From Leifsonia sp. Root4 (GTDB lineage Bacteria; Actinomycetota; Actinomycetes; Actinomycetales; Microbacteriaceae): 64,000 bases of DNA. How positions within the stretch are numbered: position 1 is the first letter of the stretch; each line of letters starts with the position of its first letter. The stretch covers positions 1,080,550 to 1,144,549 of the forward strand of contig NZ_LMDN01000001.1 of assembly GCF_001425085.1 (NCBI RefSeq). Reading direction: 5' to 3'. This document shows positions 26,206 through 37,931 of the stretch, in pieces. The position numbers and the translations under genes are program-made. The notes under the pieces are model-generated. The model worked only from the letters and a program-made list of their open reading frames with translations, had not been told where the DNA came from and ran no database searches.

Positions 26206-27009
26206 TCAGAGCGCGGAACCGCGAATGCGGCGGGCGAGCTCGGCGGCCACCTCGCCGATCTGCGCGGCGAGCTCTGGCCAGCGTTCCGGCGCGACCGAGT
26301 CCCGCGGGAAGGTGAGCGCGATGCCGGCGGCCGGCCAGCCGACGTGGTCGCGCACCGCGACGGCGAGCGACGCGAAGTCGGCCGTCACGGCGCTGTCCTC
26401 CGTGGCGTAGCCGCGCTCGCGCACTGTCTGCAAGACTGCCTTCAGCTGAGCGTAGTTGTGCGGCGGCTGCCCGTTGCGGTCGACGAAGGCCGCGGCGTCC
26501 GGGTAGAGCGCGCGGAGCTGGGCCGGGGGCAGCGTCGCGAGCATCGCCCGGCCGCTCGCGGTGAGGTGGGCAGGCAGCCGGATGCCGACGTCGGTGACCA
26601 GGCGCGGCCGCCGCGGGGCACGCTCCTCGGCGATGTAGAGCACATCGCGGCCGTGCAGCACGACGAGGTGGCCGCTCTCGCCGACCCGGTCGACGAGCCC
26701 GGCGAGCAGCGGTTGGCCGATGCGGCTGAGCGGCTCCTGCCGCGAGAAGCCACCGCTCAGCTCGAAGGCGGCCGGGCCGAGCCCGTAGCGCTTGGCCTCC
26801 GGCAGGTGCAGCACGAAGCCGTGCTGGGCGAGCACGACGAGCAGGTGGTAGACCGTCGAGCGCGGGATGCCGAGGGCGCTCGCGATGGTCGCGGCCGGCA
26901 CCGGGCCGCGCTGGGTCGAGAGGAACGAGAGGATCCGGAGCGTGTGCTCGGCGGCCGGCACCTTGCTCGACACCGCCGGCCCTGGACCCACGTCACCGTT
27001 GGACGCCAT
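26206..27009 (-). CDS. IclR-family transcriptional regulator, probable regulator of hut genes
   Basis: Regulator of 267 residues from ATG 27009, preceded by CGGAGAG; ATG 27012 is adjacent and longer upstream frames are not credible. The N-terminal winged helix spans [47 protein letters not shown] (residues about 20-68), and the GAF-like IclR ligand domain follows, with [14 protein letters not shown]. It is divergent from hutU. One GTCTG-N6-CAGAC palindrome lies 59 bases upstream of its start, between the two genes, and identical patterns precede hutH and hutG. I infer that it controls histidine utilisation, with urocanate or a later product as possible inducer. Confidence 0.88.
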   Translation of the reverse strand: MASNGDVGPGPAVSSKVPAAEHTLRILSFLSTQRGPVPAATIASALGIPRSTVYHLLVVLAQHGFVLHLPEAKRYGLGPAAFELSGGFSRQEPLSRIGQPLLAGLVDRVGESGHLVVLHGRDVLYIAEERAPRRPRLVTDVGIRLPAHLTASGRAMLATLPPAQLRALYPDAAAFVDRNGQPPHNYAQLKAVLQTVRERGYATEDSAVTADFASLAVAVRDHVGWPAAGIALTFPRDSVAPERWPELAAQIGEVAAELARRIRGSAL

Positions 27010-27067
27010 CATCTCTCCGATCCCTGTGAGCGATTCGCCCGGCCAGTCCTCGCGACCGGGCGGCCAC

Positions 27068-27083
27068 GTCTGTGATTCCAGAC
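27068..27083. promoter_or_regulatory. Candidate Hut operator between iclR and hutU
   Basis: GTCTGTGATTCCAGAC has perfect GTCTG/CAGAC arms and matches 13 of 16 bases of the palindrome before hutH. It is placed to control both the divergent regulator gene and hutU. Confidence 0.65.
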
Positions 27084-27205
27084 AAAGGATACGGGACGCG
27101 CGTTGCCCGCGGCATCCGTTCACGCTGAAATCGAAGCAGCGACGAATCACGCGCCCCGTGCCGCGAACCAGACGCCGCACACCGCATCTCCAGCACAAGG
27201 AAGTC

Positions 27206-28942
<1,737 letters not shown>

Positions 28943-28951
28943 AGGAGCGCC

Positions 28952-28991
28952 AGCGACTGAAGCCCCGACACCGCTCAGGGCTTCAGTCGTT
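28952..28991 (+). terminator. Intercistronic hairpin between hutU and hutI
   Basis: Arms CGACTGAAGCCC and GGGCTTCAGTCG (inside 28952-28991) are perfectly complementary with a 12-base loop. It begins ten bases after the hutU stop and may attenuate or process the message so that hutI is made at lower level. Confidence 0.6.
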
Positions 28992-29035
28992 CCTCCCTCA
29001 GTCAGCGGGGAGAGAAATCACGAGAGGATTGCACG

Positions 29036-30247
29036 ATGACGACGCTGCTCACCGACATCGGCCTACTGGTCACGAACGACCCGACGCTGGGAACCGGCCC
29101 GACCGGTGAGCTGACGGATGCCGCCGTCATCATCGACGGCGGCCGCGTGGCGTGGATCGGCGCGGCCGTCGACGCCGCGACCGCCATCGCCGAGCTCGGC
29201 CTCGGCCCGCTCGCCGGGATCGACAAGCAGAGCGCCGGCGGCGCCTGCGTCATCCCCGGCTTCGTCGACAGCCACAGCCACGTCGTGTTCGGCGGCGATC
29301 GCGCCGCCGAATTCGAGGCGCGCATGGCCGGGCGCAAGTACGAGGCCGGCGGCATCCGATCGACGGTCGCGGCCACCCGCGCGGCGAGCGACGCGGAGCT
29401 GCGGGCGCGGCTCTACGGTTTCGTCGACGAGATGCTCGCCCAGGGAACGACCACGCTCGAGATCAAGAGCGGCTACGGCCTCTCGGTCGAGAGCGAGGAG
29501 CGCCTGGTTCGGCTCGCCTCCGAGGTCACCGACGAGGTCACCTTCCTCGGCGCCCACGTCGTGCCGGCCGAGTACGCCCCGCGCGATGGCGGCGCAGACG
29601 AGTACGTCGAGCTCGTCACCGGTCCGATGCTCGAGGCCTGTGCCCCGCACGCCAAGTGGATCGACGTGTTCTGCGAGACGGGTGCATTCAGCGTGGAGCA
29701 GAGCCGACGCGTGCTGCAGGCCGGCATCGCGGCCGGCCTCAAGCCGCGGGTGCACGCGAGCCAGCTGGGCCCGGGCGACGGGGTGCGGCTCGCGATCGAG
29801 CTGGGTGCGGCATCCGTGGACCACTGCACCTACCTGAGCGACGAGGATGTGGCGGCCCTCGCCGCCTCGAGCACCGTCGCCACCCTGCTGCCGGGCGTCG
29901 AATTCTCGACCAGGCAGCCGTATCCGAGCGGGCGGCGCCTGCTCGACGCCGGCGTGACGGTGGCGATCGCCTGCGACACGAACCCCGGCTCGAGCTTCAC
30001 CTCGTCGATGCCGTTCTGCATCGCCGTCGCCGTGCGCGACATGGGGATGACGCCCGCCGAGGCGCTGTGGGCGGCGACCGCCGGTGGCGCCGTCGCGCTT
30101 GAGCGCGCGGATGTCGGCCGGCTCATGCCCGGCACACGCGCCGACCTCGTGCAGCTGAAGACCCCCGGCTACGTGCACCTGGCCTACCGGCCCGGTGTCC
30201 CGCTGGTGCAGCGAGTCTGGAAGGACGGCACGCTCGTCGTCGGCTGA
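29036..30247 (+). CDS. hutI: Imidazolonepropionase HutI
   Basis: Metal-dependent amidohydrolase of 403 residues that opens 4-imidazolone-5-propionate to N-formimidoyl-L-glutamate. [23 protein letters not shown] carries the HxH metal site and substrate Arg; [29 protein letters not shown] and [16 protein letters not shown] (conserved Asp) complete the family pattern. A GAGAGG ribosome-binding site precedes ATG 29036. It is the distal gene of the hutUI transcript and is followed by a bidirectional terminator. The next step, formimidoylglutamase, is encoded at 50.7 kb. Confidence 0.96.
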   Translation: MTTLLTDIGLLVTNDPTLGTGPTGELTDAAVIIDGGRVAWIGAAVDAATAIAELGLGPLAGIDKQSAGGACVIPGFVDSHSHVVFGGDRAAEFEARMAGRKYEAGGIRSTVAATRAASDAELRARLYGFVDEMLAQGTTTLEIKSGYGLSVESEERLVRLASEVTDEVTFLGAHVVPAEYAPRDGGADEYVELVTGPMLEACAPHAKWIDVFCETGAFSVEQSRRVLQAGIAAGLKPRVHASQLGPGDGVRLAIELGAASVDHCTYLSDEDVAALAASSTVATLLPGVEFSTRQPYPSGRRLLDAGVTVAIACDTNPGSSFTSSMPFCIAVAVRDMGMTPAEALWAATAGGAVALERADVGRLMPGTRADLVQLKTPGYVHLAYRPGVPLVQRVWKDGTLVVG

Positions 30248-30253
30248 GAGCCG

Positions 30254-30324
30254 CAGAAAAAGGAGGAGCACGGCGTCGCGGGGTCTTTCAGGAGCCCCGG
30301 CTGACCTCTGCTCCTGTTTTTCTG
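30254..30324. terminator. Bidirectional terminator between hutI and sixA-like gene
   Basis: CAGAAAAAGGAGGAGCA pairs with TGCTCCTGTTTTTCTG, giving an A-tract on one side and a T-tract on the other, so the structure can work on both strands. An inner GC hairpin (CGGGG/CCCCG) lies between. It sits between convergent genes. Confidence 0.8.
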
Positions 30325-30336
30325 TGAGCGACCCGC

Positions 30337-30828
30337 TCAGACCTCGGCGAGTTTGGGGGCGTCGTAGCGTTTGTTGAGCAGCGCGCCGGACTGGATGGCC
30401 TCCCAGGAGTCCCCGTCGAAGTGCAGCTCGAGCACCGCGCAGGTGGACATCGGCGGTGTCAATGGCGAGAACCGCCTGGCCAGGGTGTCCATCTCGGGGT
30501 TGTGGCCGACCACGACAAGGCAGTCGACGGTGTCATCCTGTGCACGGATCACGTCGAGCAGCCCGTCTGCGCTCGTCGCGTACAGCCGGTGGTCGACGAC
30601 GAGTGCCTCGTCCGCGTCGAGTTCACGCGCGATGAGCTCCGCCGTTGTGCGGGCCCGTACGGCCGGACTGCTCAGGAGGACGTCGGGCTTGATGCCCCGC
30701 CGCGCCAGGCGCCTCCCCATTTTCGGCGCGTCGTGTTTCCCGCGCTCGTTCAGTGGGCGGGCCTCGTCGACGAGGCCGGGCACGTCCCAGCTGGATTTCG
30801 CATGCCGGATGAGGAGGAGCGTCTTCAT
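30337..30828 (-). CDS. SixA-type histidine phosphatase
   Basis: Small branch-1 histidine phosphatase of 163 residues. MKTLLLIRHAKSSWDVPG gives the phospho-accepting RHA motif (His9); VVVGHNPEMD gives the second His. The middle KPDVLLSSPAVRARTTAELIA is typical. E. coli SixA removes phosphate from phosphohistidine of phosphotransferase proteins; actinobacterial homologues are less well defined. I chose ATG 30828 because the catalytic strand begins there; the longer frame adds an implausible Ser/Arg-rich leader. It is convergent with hutI and lies downstream of the kynureninase operon in the same direction. Confidence 0.88.
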   Translation of the reverse strand: MKTLLLIRHAKSSWDVPGLVDEARPLNERGKHDAPKMGRRLARRGIKPDVLLSSPAVRARTTAELIARELDADEALVVDHRLYATSADGLLDVIRAQDDTVDCLVVVGHNPEMDTLARRFSPLTPPMSTCAVLELHFDGDSWEAIQSGALLNKRYDAPKLAEV

Positions 30829-30928
30829 GATGACCCCGCTTTCACCGCCGAGACTACACATGACGCCGCCCGCCGTCACCCCCAACCCAACCCAAACCCC
30901 AGGGCGAGGTGCTCGAGTGCGCCCGAGC

Positions 30929-32203
30929 TCAGGTGACCGCGCCGCGGCGGCTGAACCGCTCGGCACGCCAGCTCTCAGTTGCGAGGATGTCCTCAAGGAT
31001 GGCCACCGCGTCCCACACGTCGGCGTGCGACACGTAGAGGGGCGTGAAGCCGAAGCGCATGAGATCCGGCGCCCGGAAATCGCCGATGACGCCACGCTCG
31101 ATCAGCGCCTGCATCACCGGATAGCCGTCGTCGACCCGCAGGGCGACCTGGCTGCCGCGCACGGCGTGCTCGCGCGGAGTCACGACCTCGACGCCCCAGG
31201 GCGCCAGGCGGCTGTCGACGAGCGAGATGAAGAGATCGGTGAGCCGGAGGCTCTTGGCCCGCACCTGTGTCATGTCGACCTCGTCCCACAGCTCGAGGCT
31301 CGCCTCCAGGCCCGCCATCGACAACAGCTGGGGCGTGCCGACCCGAAACCTCGTGATGCCGGCGGACGGCGCGTAGTCGACGCCGAAGTCGAAGGGGCGA
31401 GCGTGCCCGTGCCAACCGCTGAGGGGTGGGTGCGCGGCGGCGTGGTGCCGCTCGGCGACCCAGATGAACGACGGCGAGCCGGGGCCCCCGTTGAGATATT
31501 TGTACGTGCATCCGATCGCGAAGTCGGCGTGCGCGCCGTTGAGGTCGACGGGGACGGCACCGACGCTGTGGCAGAGATCCCAGACCATGAGCGCCCCGGC
31601 CTCGTGGACCTTGCGCGTCACCTCCGCCATGTCGTACATGCGGCCCGTGCGGTAATTGACGTGGGTCAGCACGACAACGGCGACGTCCTGGTCGAGCACC
31701 TCGTCGAGGGAGGGGCCGTCGGCGTGGATCAGTCGGCGCTCGAGCGCACCATTCGCGTCGCCGAGCAGCTCCTGCACGCTCTCCAGCATGTACAGGTCTG
31801 TTGGAAAGTTGTCGCGCTCGGAGACGATGACCCGGCGCCCCGGGCGCAGCCGGGCTGCGGCGATCGCGACCTGGAAGAGGCTCGCCGATGTCGAGTCCCC
31901 TATGACGACTTCGCCCGGGCCGGCACCGATGAGAGGTGCGATCCGCTCGCCGAGAGTGCGCGGCTTGTCGAACCAGCCGGCGTCGTTCCAACTGCGGATG
32001 AGCCCAACCCCCCACTCCCGCGTCACGACGTCGTGGACGCGTTCGGCCGTCGCCTTCGGGAGCGCACCCAGGGAGTTGCCGTCGAGGTAGATCACACCCT
32101 CGGGCAGCTCGAAGCGGTCGCGGAACGCGGCGAGCGGGTCGGCGGCGTCGAGGGTTTCGCAGGCGAGGCGTGTCGTCAGCGTGTCGGTCGTGTCGATGGT
32201 CAT
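30929..32203 (-). CDS. kynU: Kynureninase KynU
   Basis: PLP-dependent hydrolase of 424 residues that splits kynurenine or 3-hydroxykynurenine into (3-hydroxy)anthranilate and alanine. IYLDGNSLGALPKATAERV at residues about 38-56, VWDLCHSVGAVPVDLNG and the PLP-lysine segment GCTYKYLNGGPGSPSFIWV are diagnostic. It is the last of nine coupled genes; its ATG overlaps the preceding stop (ATGA). Its presence with 3-hydroxyanthranilate dioxygenase implies a kynurenine-type input, but neither kynurenine 3-monooxygenase, tryptophan dioxygenase nor formamidase is in the window. Confidence 0.95.
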   Translation of the reverse strand: MTIDTTDTLTTRLACETLDAADPLAAFRDRFELPEGVIYLDGNSLGALPKATAERVHDVVTREWGVGLIRSWNDAGWFDKPRTLGERIAPLIGAGPGEVVIGDSTSASLFQVAIAAARLRPGRRVIVSERDNFPTDLYMLESVQELLGDANGALERRLIHADGPSLDEVLDQDVAVVVLTHVNYRTGRMYDMAEVTRKVHEAGALMVWDLCHSVGAVPVDLNGAHADFAIGCTYKYLNGGPGSPSFIWVAERHHAAAHPPLSGWHGHARPFDFGVDYAPSAGITRFRVGTPQLLSMAGLEASLELWDEVDMTQVRAKSLRLTDLFISLVDSRLAPWGVEVVTPREHAVRGSQVALRVDDGYPVMQALIERGVIGDFRAPDLMRFGFTPLYVSHADVWDAVAILEDILATESWRAERFSRRGAVT

Positions 32204-33246
32204 GAGAGGTACGTCTCCTCCAGGGTGGTGGTCGTGGCGTTGACAGACGGTGCATCGAGGGCGAGGAATCGCAGCGCATTGCCCCGCCGGATGGCGGTCC
32301 TCTCGGCGCTGGTCAGGAAGTCGGCGCTCTCGAGGGCGGAGCCGACGGGCCGCTCGCCGAGAGGATACGGGTAGTCGCTTCCCACCATGACCTGATCGGC
32401 GCCGAGGGTTTCGACCAGGAGCCGCAGCGCGTTCGGGTCGAACACGACCGAGTCCACACTGAAGCGCTTCGTGTAGTGGGAGGGCGGGAGCGCACTCGTT
32501 GCGACGAGATCGGGACGTTGGTGCCACGCGTTCTCGAGTCGGCCGAGCCAGAATGCGAATGATCCGCCGCCGTGGGCGAACGCGATCCGGAGTGACTCGG
32601 GAACCCGGTCGAATGTCCCGCCAAGGATCATCGAGATGATCGACAGGTGGGTCTCAGCCGGCATCCCCGTCAGCCATCTCGCCATCCACCGCTCGAGTCG
32701 CGGCGAGGTCGGCATGTCCCAGGGGTGCACGAACACAGGGATCCCGCGCTCGGCGCAGTGTTGCAGGAAGACGACGATCCCCTCGTCGTCGAGGTCGCGG
32801 TCGCCGACATGGTTGCCGATCTCCACTCCGCGATGGCCGTTGGCGATGCATCGATCGACCTCCGCACAGGCGGCGTCGGGATCTTGGAGGGGAACCTGCG
32901 CGAACGGGAGCAGGCGGTGCGGCGCCGGGGCGCAGATGTCGAGGGCGAGGTCATTGAAGATGCGCGCGACCTTGACGGCCTCGTCTCCGGACTTGTCGTA
33001 GGAGAAGAAGAGTGGCGTCGGCGAGACGACCTGACGCTCGACGCCGTCGGCATCCATGTCGGCCAGACGCACCTCGGCGTCCCAGCAGTCGGCACCGATC
33101 GGACGGAACTCGGTCTCACCGAGCATGATCATCGCGTCGCGCTCGGAGTCGACCCGCAACGACGGCCAAAGCCCCGGCCCGACCCGTGCAGACAGGTCAG
33201 GCCAGGCGCTCGGCACATAGTGCGTGTGGATGTCGATGGTGCCCAC
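32200..33246 (-). CDS. nbaD: 2-Amino-3-carboxymuconate-6-semialdehyde decarboxylase (ACMSD)
   Basis: Zinc-dependent decarboxylase of the amidohydrolase-2 family (348 aa from GTG 33246, five bases after the dioxygenase stop; a GTG at 33282 would overlap that gene). IDIHTHYVP (His7, His9) and VFVHPWDM, followed by FAHGGGSFAFWLGR and GSDYPYPLG with the metal-binding Asp, match ACMSD. It diverts the ring-cleavage product from spontaneous cyclisation to quinolinate towards 2-aminomuconate semialdehyde. It overlaps kynU by ATGA. Confidence 0.93.
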   Translation of the reverse strand: MGTIDIHTHYVPSAWPDLSARVGPGLWPSLRVDSERDAMIMLGETEFRPIGADCWDAEVRLADMDADGVERQVVSPTPLFFSYDKSGDEAVKVARIFNDLALDICAPAPHRLLPFAQVPLQDPDAACAEVDRCIANGHRGVEIGNHVGDRDLDDEGIVVFLQHCAERGIPVFVHPWDMPTSPRLERWMARWLTGMPAETHLSIISMILGGTFDRVPESLRIAFAHGGGSFAFWLGRLENAWHQRPDLVATSALPPSHYTKRFSVDSVVFDPNALRLLVETLGADQVMVGSDYPYPLGERPVGSALESADFLTSAERTAIRRGNALRFLALDAPSVNATTTTLEETYLS

Positions 33247-33251
33247 TGGGG

Positions 33252-33776
33252 TCAGCCTTTGCCGGGGTGGACGCTGCCGCACTCGGGGCAGGTGCGCCCC
33301 TCTTCACTCTCGTAGAACGCGCGGAACACGGGCGGCAAGTCTTCGACGATGTCGCGCACCTGCAGCTCCACCTCGTGCACTTTCGTGGTGCAGTTCGGGC
33401 AGAACCAGGCGAACTTCTCGAAGGTGCCCTCCTCGCGGATGCGCTCAATGACGATGCCGATCGAGCCGGCCTCCGGGCGCTGCGGAGAGTGGTAGACGTT
33501 GCCGGGCAACAGCCACATCTCGCCCTCGCGGATGTCGATCCGCTGTGGACCGTCCTCGGTCATGATGTTGACGTGCATGTTGCCGCGGTACTGGTAGAAC
33601 CACTCCTCGTAGGGATCGAAGTGGTAGTCGGTACGCTGGTTCGGGCCGCCGACGACCTGCACGATGAAGTCGCCCATCGGCGCCCAGGCCGCCTTGTTGT
33701 TGACGGGCGGCTTGAGCAGATGCTCGTGCTCGCGGATCCAGGCAGGGAAGTCGATGACGGGTGGGATGGTGCTCAT
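33252..33776 (-). CDS. nbaC: 3-Hydroxyanthranilate 3,4-dioxygenase
   Basis: Ring-cleaving cupin dioxygenase of 174 residues. The Fe(II) ligands are His52 and Glu58 ([16 protein letters not shown]) and His96 ([11 protein letters not shown]). The C-terminal rubredoxin-like site is intact with Cys126/Cys129 (WFCPNC) and Cys163/Cys166 (TCPEC), as in the bacterial enzymes of Cupriavidus and Pseudomonas. It opens 3-hydroxyanthranilate to 2-amino-3-carboxymuconate semialdehyde. It overlaps the deaminase gene by ATGA. Confidence 0.96.
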   Translation of the reverse strand: MSTIPPVIDFPAWIREHEHLLKPPVNNKAAWAPMGDFIVQVVGGPNQRTDYHFDPYEEWFYQYRGNMHVNIMTEDGPQRIDIREGEMWLLPGNVYHSPQRPEAGSIGIVIERIREEGTFEKFAWFCPNCTTKVHEVELQVRDIVEDLPPVFRAFYESEEGRTCPECGSVHPGKG

Positions 33777-34246
33777 TTCTCCTCCTCGAGAATTGTCGTG
33801 CTGATGGGGTGGGTGGTCTGGGCCCCCGGGACGCCGAGCCGAGCGATTGCCTGGATCTCGATGCGCAGATGCGGGTGGGGCAGGGCGTGTACCGCGACGG
33901 TTGTGCGGGCGGGGCCGGTCTCGTCAAAGTATTCCGCCCACACGGCGTTGTAGCCGGCGAAGTCGTTCATGTCGACGAGATAGCTCGTGACCTGCACGAG
34001 GTCTTCGAGTCTGCAGCCCGCCGCGGCGAGCACCGCGCGGATGTTCTCCAACACGGCACGGGTTTGCGCCTCGATGTCGAGGTGGGTGGTGCCGAATTCG
34101 TCGACGATGACCCCCTCGAAGCTGTTGTCGGCGCGGCGGCTGGATGTGCCGGACACGAATACCAGATCGCCCGAGATCTGTGCGTGTGGGAACCGCCCGC
34201 GGGGGGTCGCACGTCCGGCAACGGTGATGGCACGGGGTTCAGACAT
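33773..34246 (-). CDS. nbaF: 2-Aminomuconate deaminase (RidA/YjgF family)
   Basis: RidA-fold enzyme of 157 residues. [20 protein letters not shown] and the [33 protein letters not shown] stretch are family hallmarks, with the conserved Arg in [23 protein letters not shown]. Generic RidA proteins are about 125-130 residues; this one has the longer form used as 2-aminomuconate deaminase (AmnD/NbaF), releasing ammonia to give 4-oxalocrotonate. Its position in the operon supports this role. It overlaps the upstream decarboxylase gene by eight bases. Confidence 0.9.
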   Translation of the reverse strand: MSEPRAITVAGRATPRGRFPHAQISGDLVFVSGTSSRRADNSFEGVIVDEFGTTHLDIEAQTRAVLENIRAVLAAAGCRLEDLVQVTSYLVDMNDFAGYNAVWAEYFDETGPARTTVAVHALPHPHLRIEIQAIARLGVPGAQTTHPISTTILEEEK

Positions 34247-35096
34247 CTCTCTCGTCCTCCTGATCGTTGCCGCCGTCCACGTGCACGGCGACCCGGCCGA
34301 GTCCGGCGATACTCGCCTCGACGAATCCGCGGCGCGGCAGAGGGACGGCGGCGGTCGCGGCGCCCGCGAGCAGGATCATCCCGGCGCGGAGGGCGAAGCC
34401 ATGGGCGGATGCCAGGCGGCGGGCTGCAGCGATGGCCCGGTGCGGATGGCCGAGCACCGCCGCGGTCGAGCCGGTCTCGACGAGGTGACCGTTGACCTCG
34501 AGGCCCACCCCGCGATTGCCGAGGTCGGCGGCGAGTGCCGGGTCGACCCAGGGCCCGATCACGAAGGCAGCGGCCGAGGTGTTGTCGGCGACCACGTCAT
34601 CAAGCGAGAAGCGGAAGTCCAGGTAGCGCGAATCGATGATCTCCAGGGCCGGGGCGACGCCCGCGATCACAGCGGCGAGCGCGCGTTCGTCGGAGAGGTT
34701 CGTGTCGTCGAGATGTGGGTCGTCGAGATCTGTGTCGTCGAGATCTGCCCCGAGCAGATATGCCACCTCGGGCTCGATGCGGGGATGGATGCAGGCGCGC
34801 CGGTCGAACCGGCCGCCGTCATCGACCCGCATCGCGTCGGTGATGGTGCCGATGATGACGTCATCGACCCCCATCTGCCGAGCCTTCGCGAGACTCGTGA
34901 AACCGAGCTTCACGCCGGCGATGCGCTCACCGCGGCCCTGGCGGCGTGCGAGGATCGCGTGCTGCACGGCATAGGCGTTGGCCAAGCCGAGTTCTCCTCG
35001 GGCCGAGAGCTGCTCGACGGGCGTCGCCGAGCGCTGCGCGTCGTCGAGAACATCTGCGAATGCAGCGAGGGTCGACGCCGCGGCCAGCCCGCTCAC
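34239..35096 (-). CDS. nbaG: 4-Oxalocrotonate decarboxylase
   Basis: Member of the hydratase/decarboxylase family (285 aa, GTG start overlapping the aldolase stop). [29 protein letters not shown] distinguishes the decarboxylase from its hydratase paralogue encoded two genes upstream; metal ligands lie in [13 protein letters not shown] and the following EIIDSRY. It makes 2-hydroxypenta-2,4-dienoate. Residues about 117-134 hold an acidic insert of DLDD, DPHLDD and DTNLSD repeats, coded by a 15-base tandem repeat at about 34700-34750, not usual in the family. Confidence 0.88.
   Translation of the reverse strand: MSGLAAASTLAAFADVLDDAQRSATPVEQLSARGELGLANAYAVQHAILARRQGRGERIAGVKLGFTSLAKARQMGVDDVIIGTITDAMRVDDGGRFDRRACIHPRIEPEVAYLLGADLDDTDLDDPHLDDTNLSDERALAAVIAGVAPALEIIDSRYLDFRFSLDDVVADNTSAAAFVIGPWVDPALAADLGNRGVGLEVNGHLVETGSTAAVLGHPHRAIAAARRLASAHGFALRAGMILLAGAATAAVPLPRRGFVEASIAGLGRVAVHVDGGNDQEDERDV
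34695..34752. repeat. In-frame 15-base tandem repeat in the oxalocrotonate decarboxylase gene
   Basis: About three and a half copies of GTCGTCGAGATCTGT-like units add an acidic (D-D-x-x-L) insert after the strand carrying a metal ligand. Length is a multiple of three, so the frame is kept. Confidence 0.75.
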
Positions 35097-36160
35097 GCGG
35101 CGCCTCCGGACGCAGCGAGGCGCGCGGCGACGAGGTCGAGGGCGACATCGACGATCATGTCCTCCTGCCCTCCGACCATCTTGCGGCGGCCGAGTTCGAT
35201 CAGGATGTCGCGGGCATCGAGCCCGTGACGCAGAGCCGCACGCTCGGCGTGCAGCAGGAAGCTCGAGTACACACCGGCGTAGCCGAGGGTGAGGGTCTCA
35301 CGGTCGACCCGCACCGGGCGTTTTTGCAGCGGGCGGATGAGCTCCTCCGCTGCATCCTGGAGGGCGAACAGCTCGCAGCCGTGTTGCCACCCCATCAGAT
35401 TGGCAACCGCCACGAACGCTTCGATCGGAGTGTTGCCCGCACCGGCACCCTGCCCGGCGAGCGAGGCGTCCACACGGTAGGCGCCGTGCTCGACCGCCGT
35501 GATGCTGTTCGCGTTGCTGAGCGAGAGGTTCTCGTGCGCGTGGATGCCGATCTGGGTGTCGGGCTCGAGCACCTCGCGGTAGGCGTCGACTCGGTCGGCG
35601 ACGCCCTGCATCGTGAGTCGCCCTCCGGAATCGGTCACGTACACACAGTGCGCACCGAAGGATTCCATCAGCTTCGCCTGCTGTGCCAGAGCGCGCGGAT
35701 CATTGAGGTGGCTCATCATGAGGAACCCCGAGACATCCATGCCATTGTCGCGGGCCCACGCGATGTGCTGGGCCGCGACATCAGCTTCAGTGCAGTGCGT
35801 CGCAACCCTGACGCTCTGCACGCCGAGGTCGCGGGCGCGTCGGAGCTGTTCGATCGTGCCGATGCCGGGAAGGATGAGCGTGGTGAGCTTGGCGCGGGTG
35901 ATGACGGCAGCGGCCGCCTCGATCCACCGCTCGTCTGTGTTCGCTCCGTGCCCGTAGGTGATGCTCGAACCGCCGAGTCCGTCGCCATGGGAGACCTCGA
36001 TCGCATCGACGCCCGCCGCATCGAGCGCGGCCGCGATCTCGCTCACCTGCTCCAGGGTGTACTGATGCCCGACGGCGTGCATGCCGTCGCGGAGGGTGAC
36101 GTCCTGGACGTACACGGCCGGGGTCGCGGACTGCTCGGCGAACCGATCTGTGCTGCTCAT
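35093..36160 (-). CDS. 4-Hydroxy-2-oxovalerate aldolase
   Basis: Class II pyruvate aldolase of 355 residues (DmpG/NbaI/BphI type). [21 protein letters not shown] carries the catalytic Arg and metal-binding Asp; [17 protein letters not shown] and the metal-ligand segment [16 protein letters not shown] are diagnostic, and [23 protein letters not shown] follows. It cleaves 4-hydroxy-2-oxovalerate to pyruvate and acetaldehyde, which is channelled to the acetaldehyde dehydrogenase encoded immediately upstream. It overlaps both neighbours by four bases. Confidence 0.96.
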   Translation of the reverse strand: MSSTDRFAEQSATPAVYVQDVTLRDGMHAVGHQYTLEQVSEIAAALDAAGVDAIEVSHGDGLGGSSITYGHGANTDERWIEAAAAVITRAKLTTLILPGIGTIEQLRRARDLGVQSVRVATHCTEADVAAQHIAWARDNGMDVSGFLMMSHLNDPRALAQQAKLMESFGAHCVYVTDSGGRLTMQGVADRVDAYREVLEPDTQIGIHAHENLSLSNANSITAVEHGAYRVDASLAGQGAGAGNTPIEAFVAVANLMGWQHGCELFALQDAAEELIRPLQKRPVRVDRETLTLGYAGVYSSFLLHAERAALRHGLDARDILIELGRRKMVGGQEDMIVDVALDLVAARLAASGGAA

Positions 36161-37101
36161 GCGGAGGCTCCCGTTCGCTCGACGGTTCGGCGCCGCGCGA
36201 CGAGCCGCTCGGCGGTGCGCAGAGCGGCAGACGTCATGATGTCGAGGTTTCCGGCGTACTCGGGCAGGTAGTGGCCCGACCCCTTGACCTCGAGGAAGAT
36301 CGAGACCTTCGTGCCACGGAATGGCCGATCGAGCGCCGGCACATATGCTTCATCGACCGCGTCGAACTGCACCTCCTGTTTGAGGAGGTACCCCCCGACG
36401 TAGCCACGGACATCAGCCGCCATCGCCTCGACCGATTCGCGGATGGCGGCCTCGTCGACCGCACCCTCGACCAGGCAGACGACGGTGTCACGCATGACGA
36501 TCGGAGGCTCGGCGGGATTCAGGACGATGATCGCCTTGCCGCGCTCTGCTCCCCCGACGGCCTCGATCGCCCGCGCCGTCGTCTCGGTGAACTCATCGAT
36601 GTTCGCCCGCGTGCCCGGCCCAGCCGACCGCGACGCGATCGATGCGACGATCTCGCCGTAGGCGACGGGGCAGACACGCGAGACCGCGGCAATCATCGGC
36701 ACCGTTGCCTGGCCTCCGCACGTCACCATGTTGACGTTGTCGGAGTCGAGGTGTGCGTCGAGATTGACCGGAGGGATGACGTAGGGACCGATCGCCGCCG
36801 GCGTGAGGTCGACCATGACTCGGCCGTGCGATCGCACGACGGCGTCATTGTGCACGTGCGCGCCCGCCGAGGTCGCGTCGAATACGAGCTCGATGTCGGC
36901 GAACTCGGGCATGAGCACGAGCCCCTCAACGCCCTGATGGCTGGTTGCGATCCCGAGCCTGCGCGCACGGGCGAGGCCGTCGGACTCGGCGTCGATGCCG
37001 ATCATCGCGGCGACGTGCAGCGTCTCTGAGAGGCGAATGACCTTGATCATGAGGTCGGTGCCGATGTTGCCCGATCCGATGATGGCGACTCCGGTGCTCA
37101 T
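36157..37101 (-). CDS. Acetaldehyde dehydrogenase (acylating)
   Basis: NAD+ and CoA-dependent enzyme of 314 residues (DmpF/NbaJ/BphJ type), forming a channelling complex with the aldolase. [17 protein letters not shown] is the nucleotide-binding loop; Cys128 in [20 protein letters not shown] is the acyl-accepting residue. [15 protein letters not shown]-like and [14 protein letters not shown] stretches complete the family pattern. It turns acetaldehyde into acetyl-CoA, ending the pathway. It overlaps its neighbours by ATGA. Confidence 0.96.
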   Translation of the reverse strand: MSTGVAIIGSGNIGTDLMIKVIRLSETLHVAAMIGIDAESDGLARARRLGIATSHQGVEGLVLMPEFADIELVFDATSAGAHVHNDAVVRSHGRVMVDLTPAAIGPYVIPPVNLDAHLDSDNVNMVTCGGQATVPMIAAVSRVCPVAYGEIVASIASRSAGPGTRANIDEFTETTARAIEAVGGAERGKAIIVLNPAEPPIVMRDTVVCLVEGAVDEAAIRESVEAMAADVRGYVGGYLLKQEVQFDAVDEAYVPALDRPFRGTKVSIFLEVKGSGHYLPEYAGNLDIMTSAALRTAERLVARRRTVERTGASA

Positions 37102-37931
37102 GCTGTCGTTCCTTTGCTTCGGGGCTTCGTGGCGGTGTCGGCGCCGAACACGGCGCGCACCTCACCGAGGCCATCGATCCGCGCGCGGAACACGCCCGGC
37201 TTGCTCACGGCGACCATGGGACCGAGGGCACCGGAGAGGACGACCTCGCCGGCACGCAACGGGCTGCCGTGTCTGGCTGCGGTGCGAGCGAGCCAGGCCA
37301 CGGCGGTGACGGGGCTGCCGAGGCATGCCGCGCCCGACCCCGTCGAGAGCACCTCGCCGGCGTGGTCGAGGCTCATGCCGATGTCGGTGAGATCGAATCC
37401 GTCGAGTGTGCGCGGGGTCGTGCCGAGTACGACCGCTCCGCTTGAGGCGTTGTCGGCGATCGTGTCGGCGATGCGGATGTCCCACCCGGCGATCCTCGAG
37501 TCGACGACCTCGATCGCGGGGAGGACGAACTCGGTCGCACGCAACACATCGGCGACGTTCGAGCTGGGGGAATCGAGGTCGTGCCCGAGGACGAAGGCGA
37601 CCTCGGCTTCGACGCGGGGCTGGAGGAAGCGGCCGAGATCCAGTAGCTCGCGATCTGCGGCGATCATGTCATCGAACAGCGCGCCGTAGTCCGGGGTGTA
37701 GACCCCGAACTGGGCTTGCACCGCCGGCGAGGTGAGGCCGATCTTGCGGCCGACGAGGCGATGCCCAGCGGCCAGGCGGCGAGCAGTACCGAGCGACTGC
37801 ACGGCGTAGGCCGCGTCTTGGTCATCGCCGATGAGGTCGCGCACCGGTGCGCACGGCACGCCGGTCTCGTGGACGGCGCGCAGCCGAGCGTCGGCGCGCT
37901 GCACCGCCTGCTCGCTGGCTGCGGCGTTCAC
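37098..37931 (-). CDS. 2-Hydroxypenta-2,4-dienoate hydratase
   Basis: Hydratase of 277 residues (MhpD/DmpE/NbaH type). [29 protein letters not shown] is the hydratase-specific segment; metal ligands lie in [16 protein letters not shown] and [11 protein letters not shown]. It adds water to give 4-hydroxy-2-oxovalerate. I set the start at GTG 37931, which overlaps the dehydrogenase stop as GTGA like the rest of the operon; GTG 37943 is the longer option. Confidence 0.92.
   Translation of the reverse strand: MNAAASEQAVQRADARLRAVHETGVPCAPVRDLIGDDQDAAYAVQSLGTARRLAAGHRLVGRKIGLTSPAVQAQFGVYTPDYGALFDDMIAADRELLDLGRFLQPRVEAEVAFVLGHDLDSPSSNVADVLRATEFVLPAIEVVDSRIAGWDIRIADTIADNASSGAVVLGTTPRTLDGFDLTDIGMSLDHAGEVLSTGSGAACLGSPVTAVAWLARTAARHGSPLRAGEVVLSGALGPMVAVSKPGVFRARIDGLGEVRAVFGADTATKPRSKGTTA

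Noticed and set aside
28952-28991. The hutU-hutI hairpin considered as a riboswitch
   Set aside because: It is a single simple stem after a stop codon with no conserved junction or aptamer-like layout.
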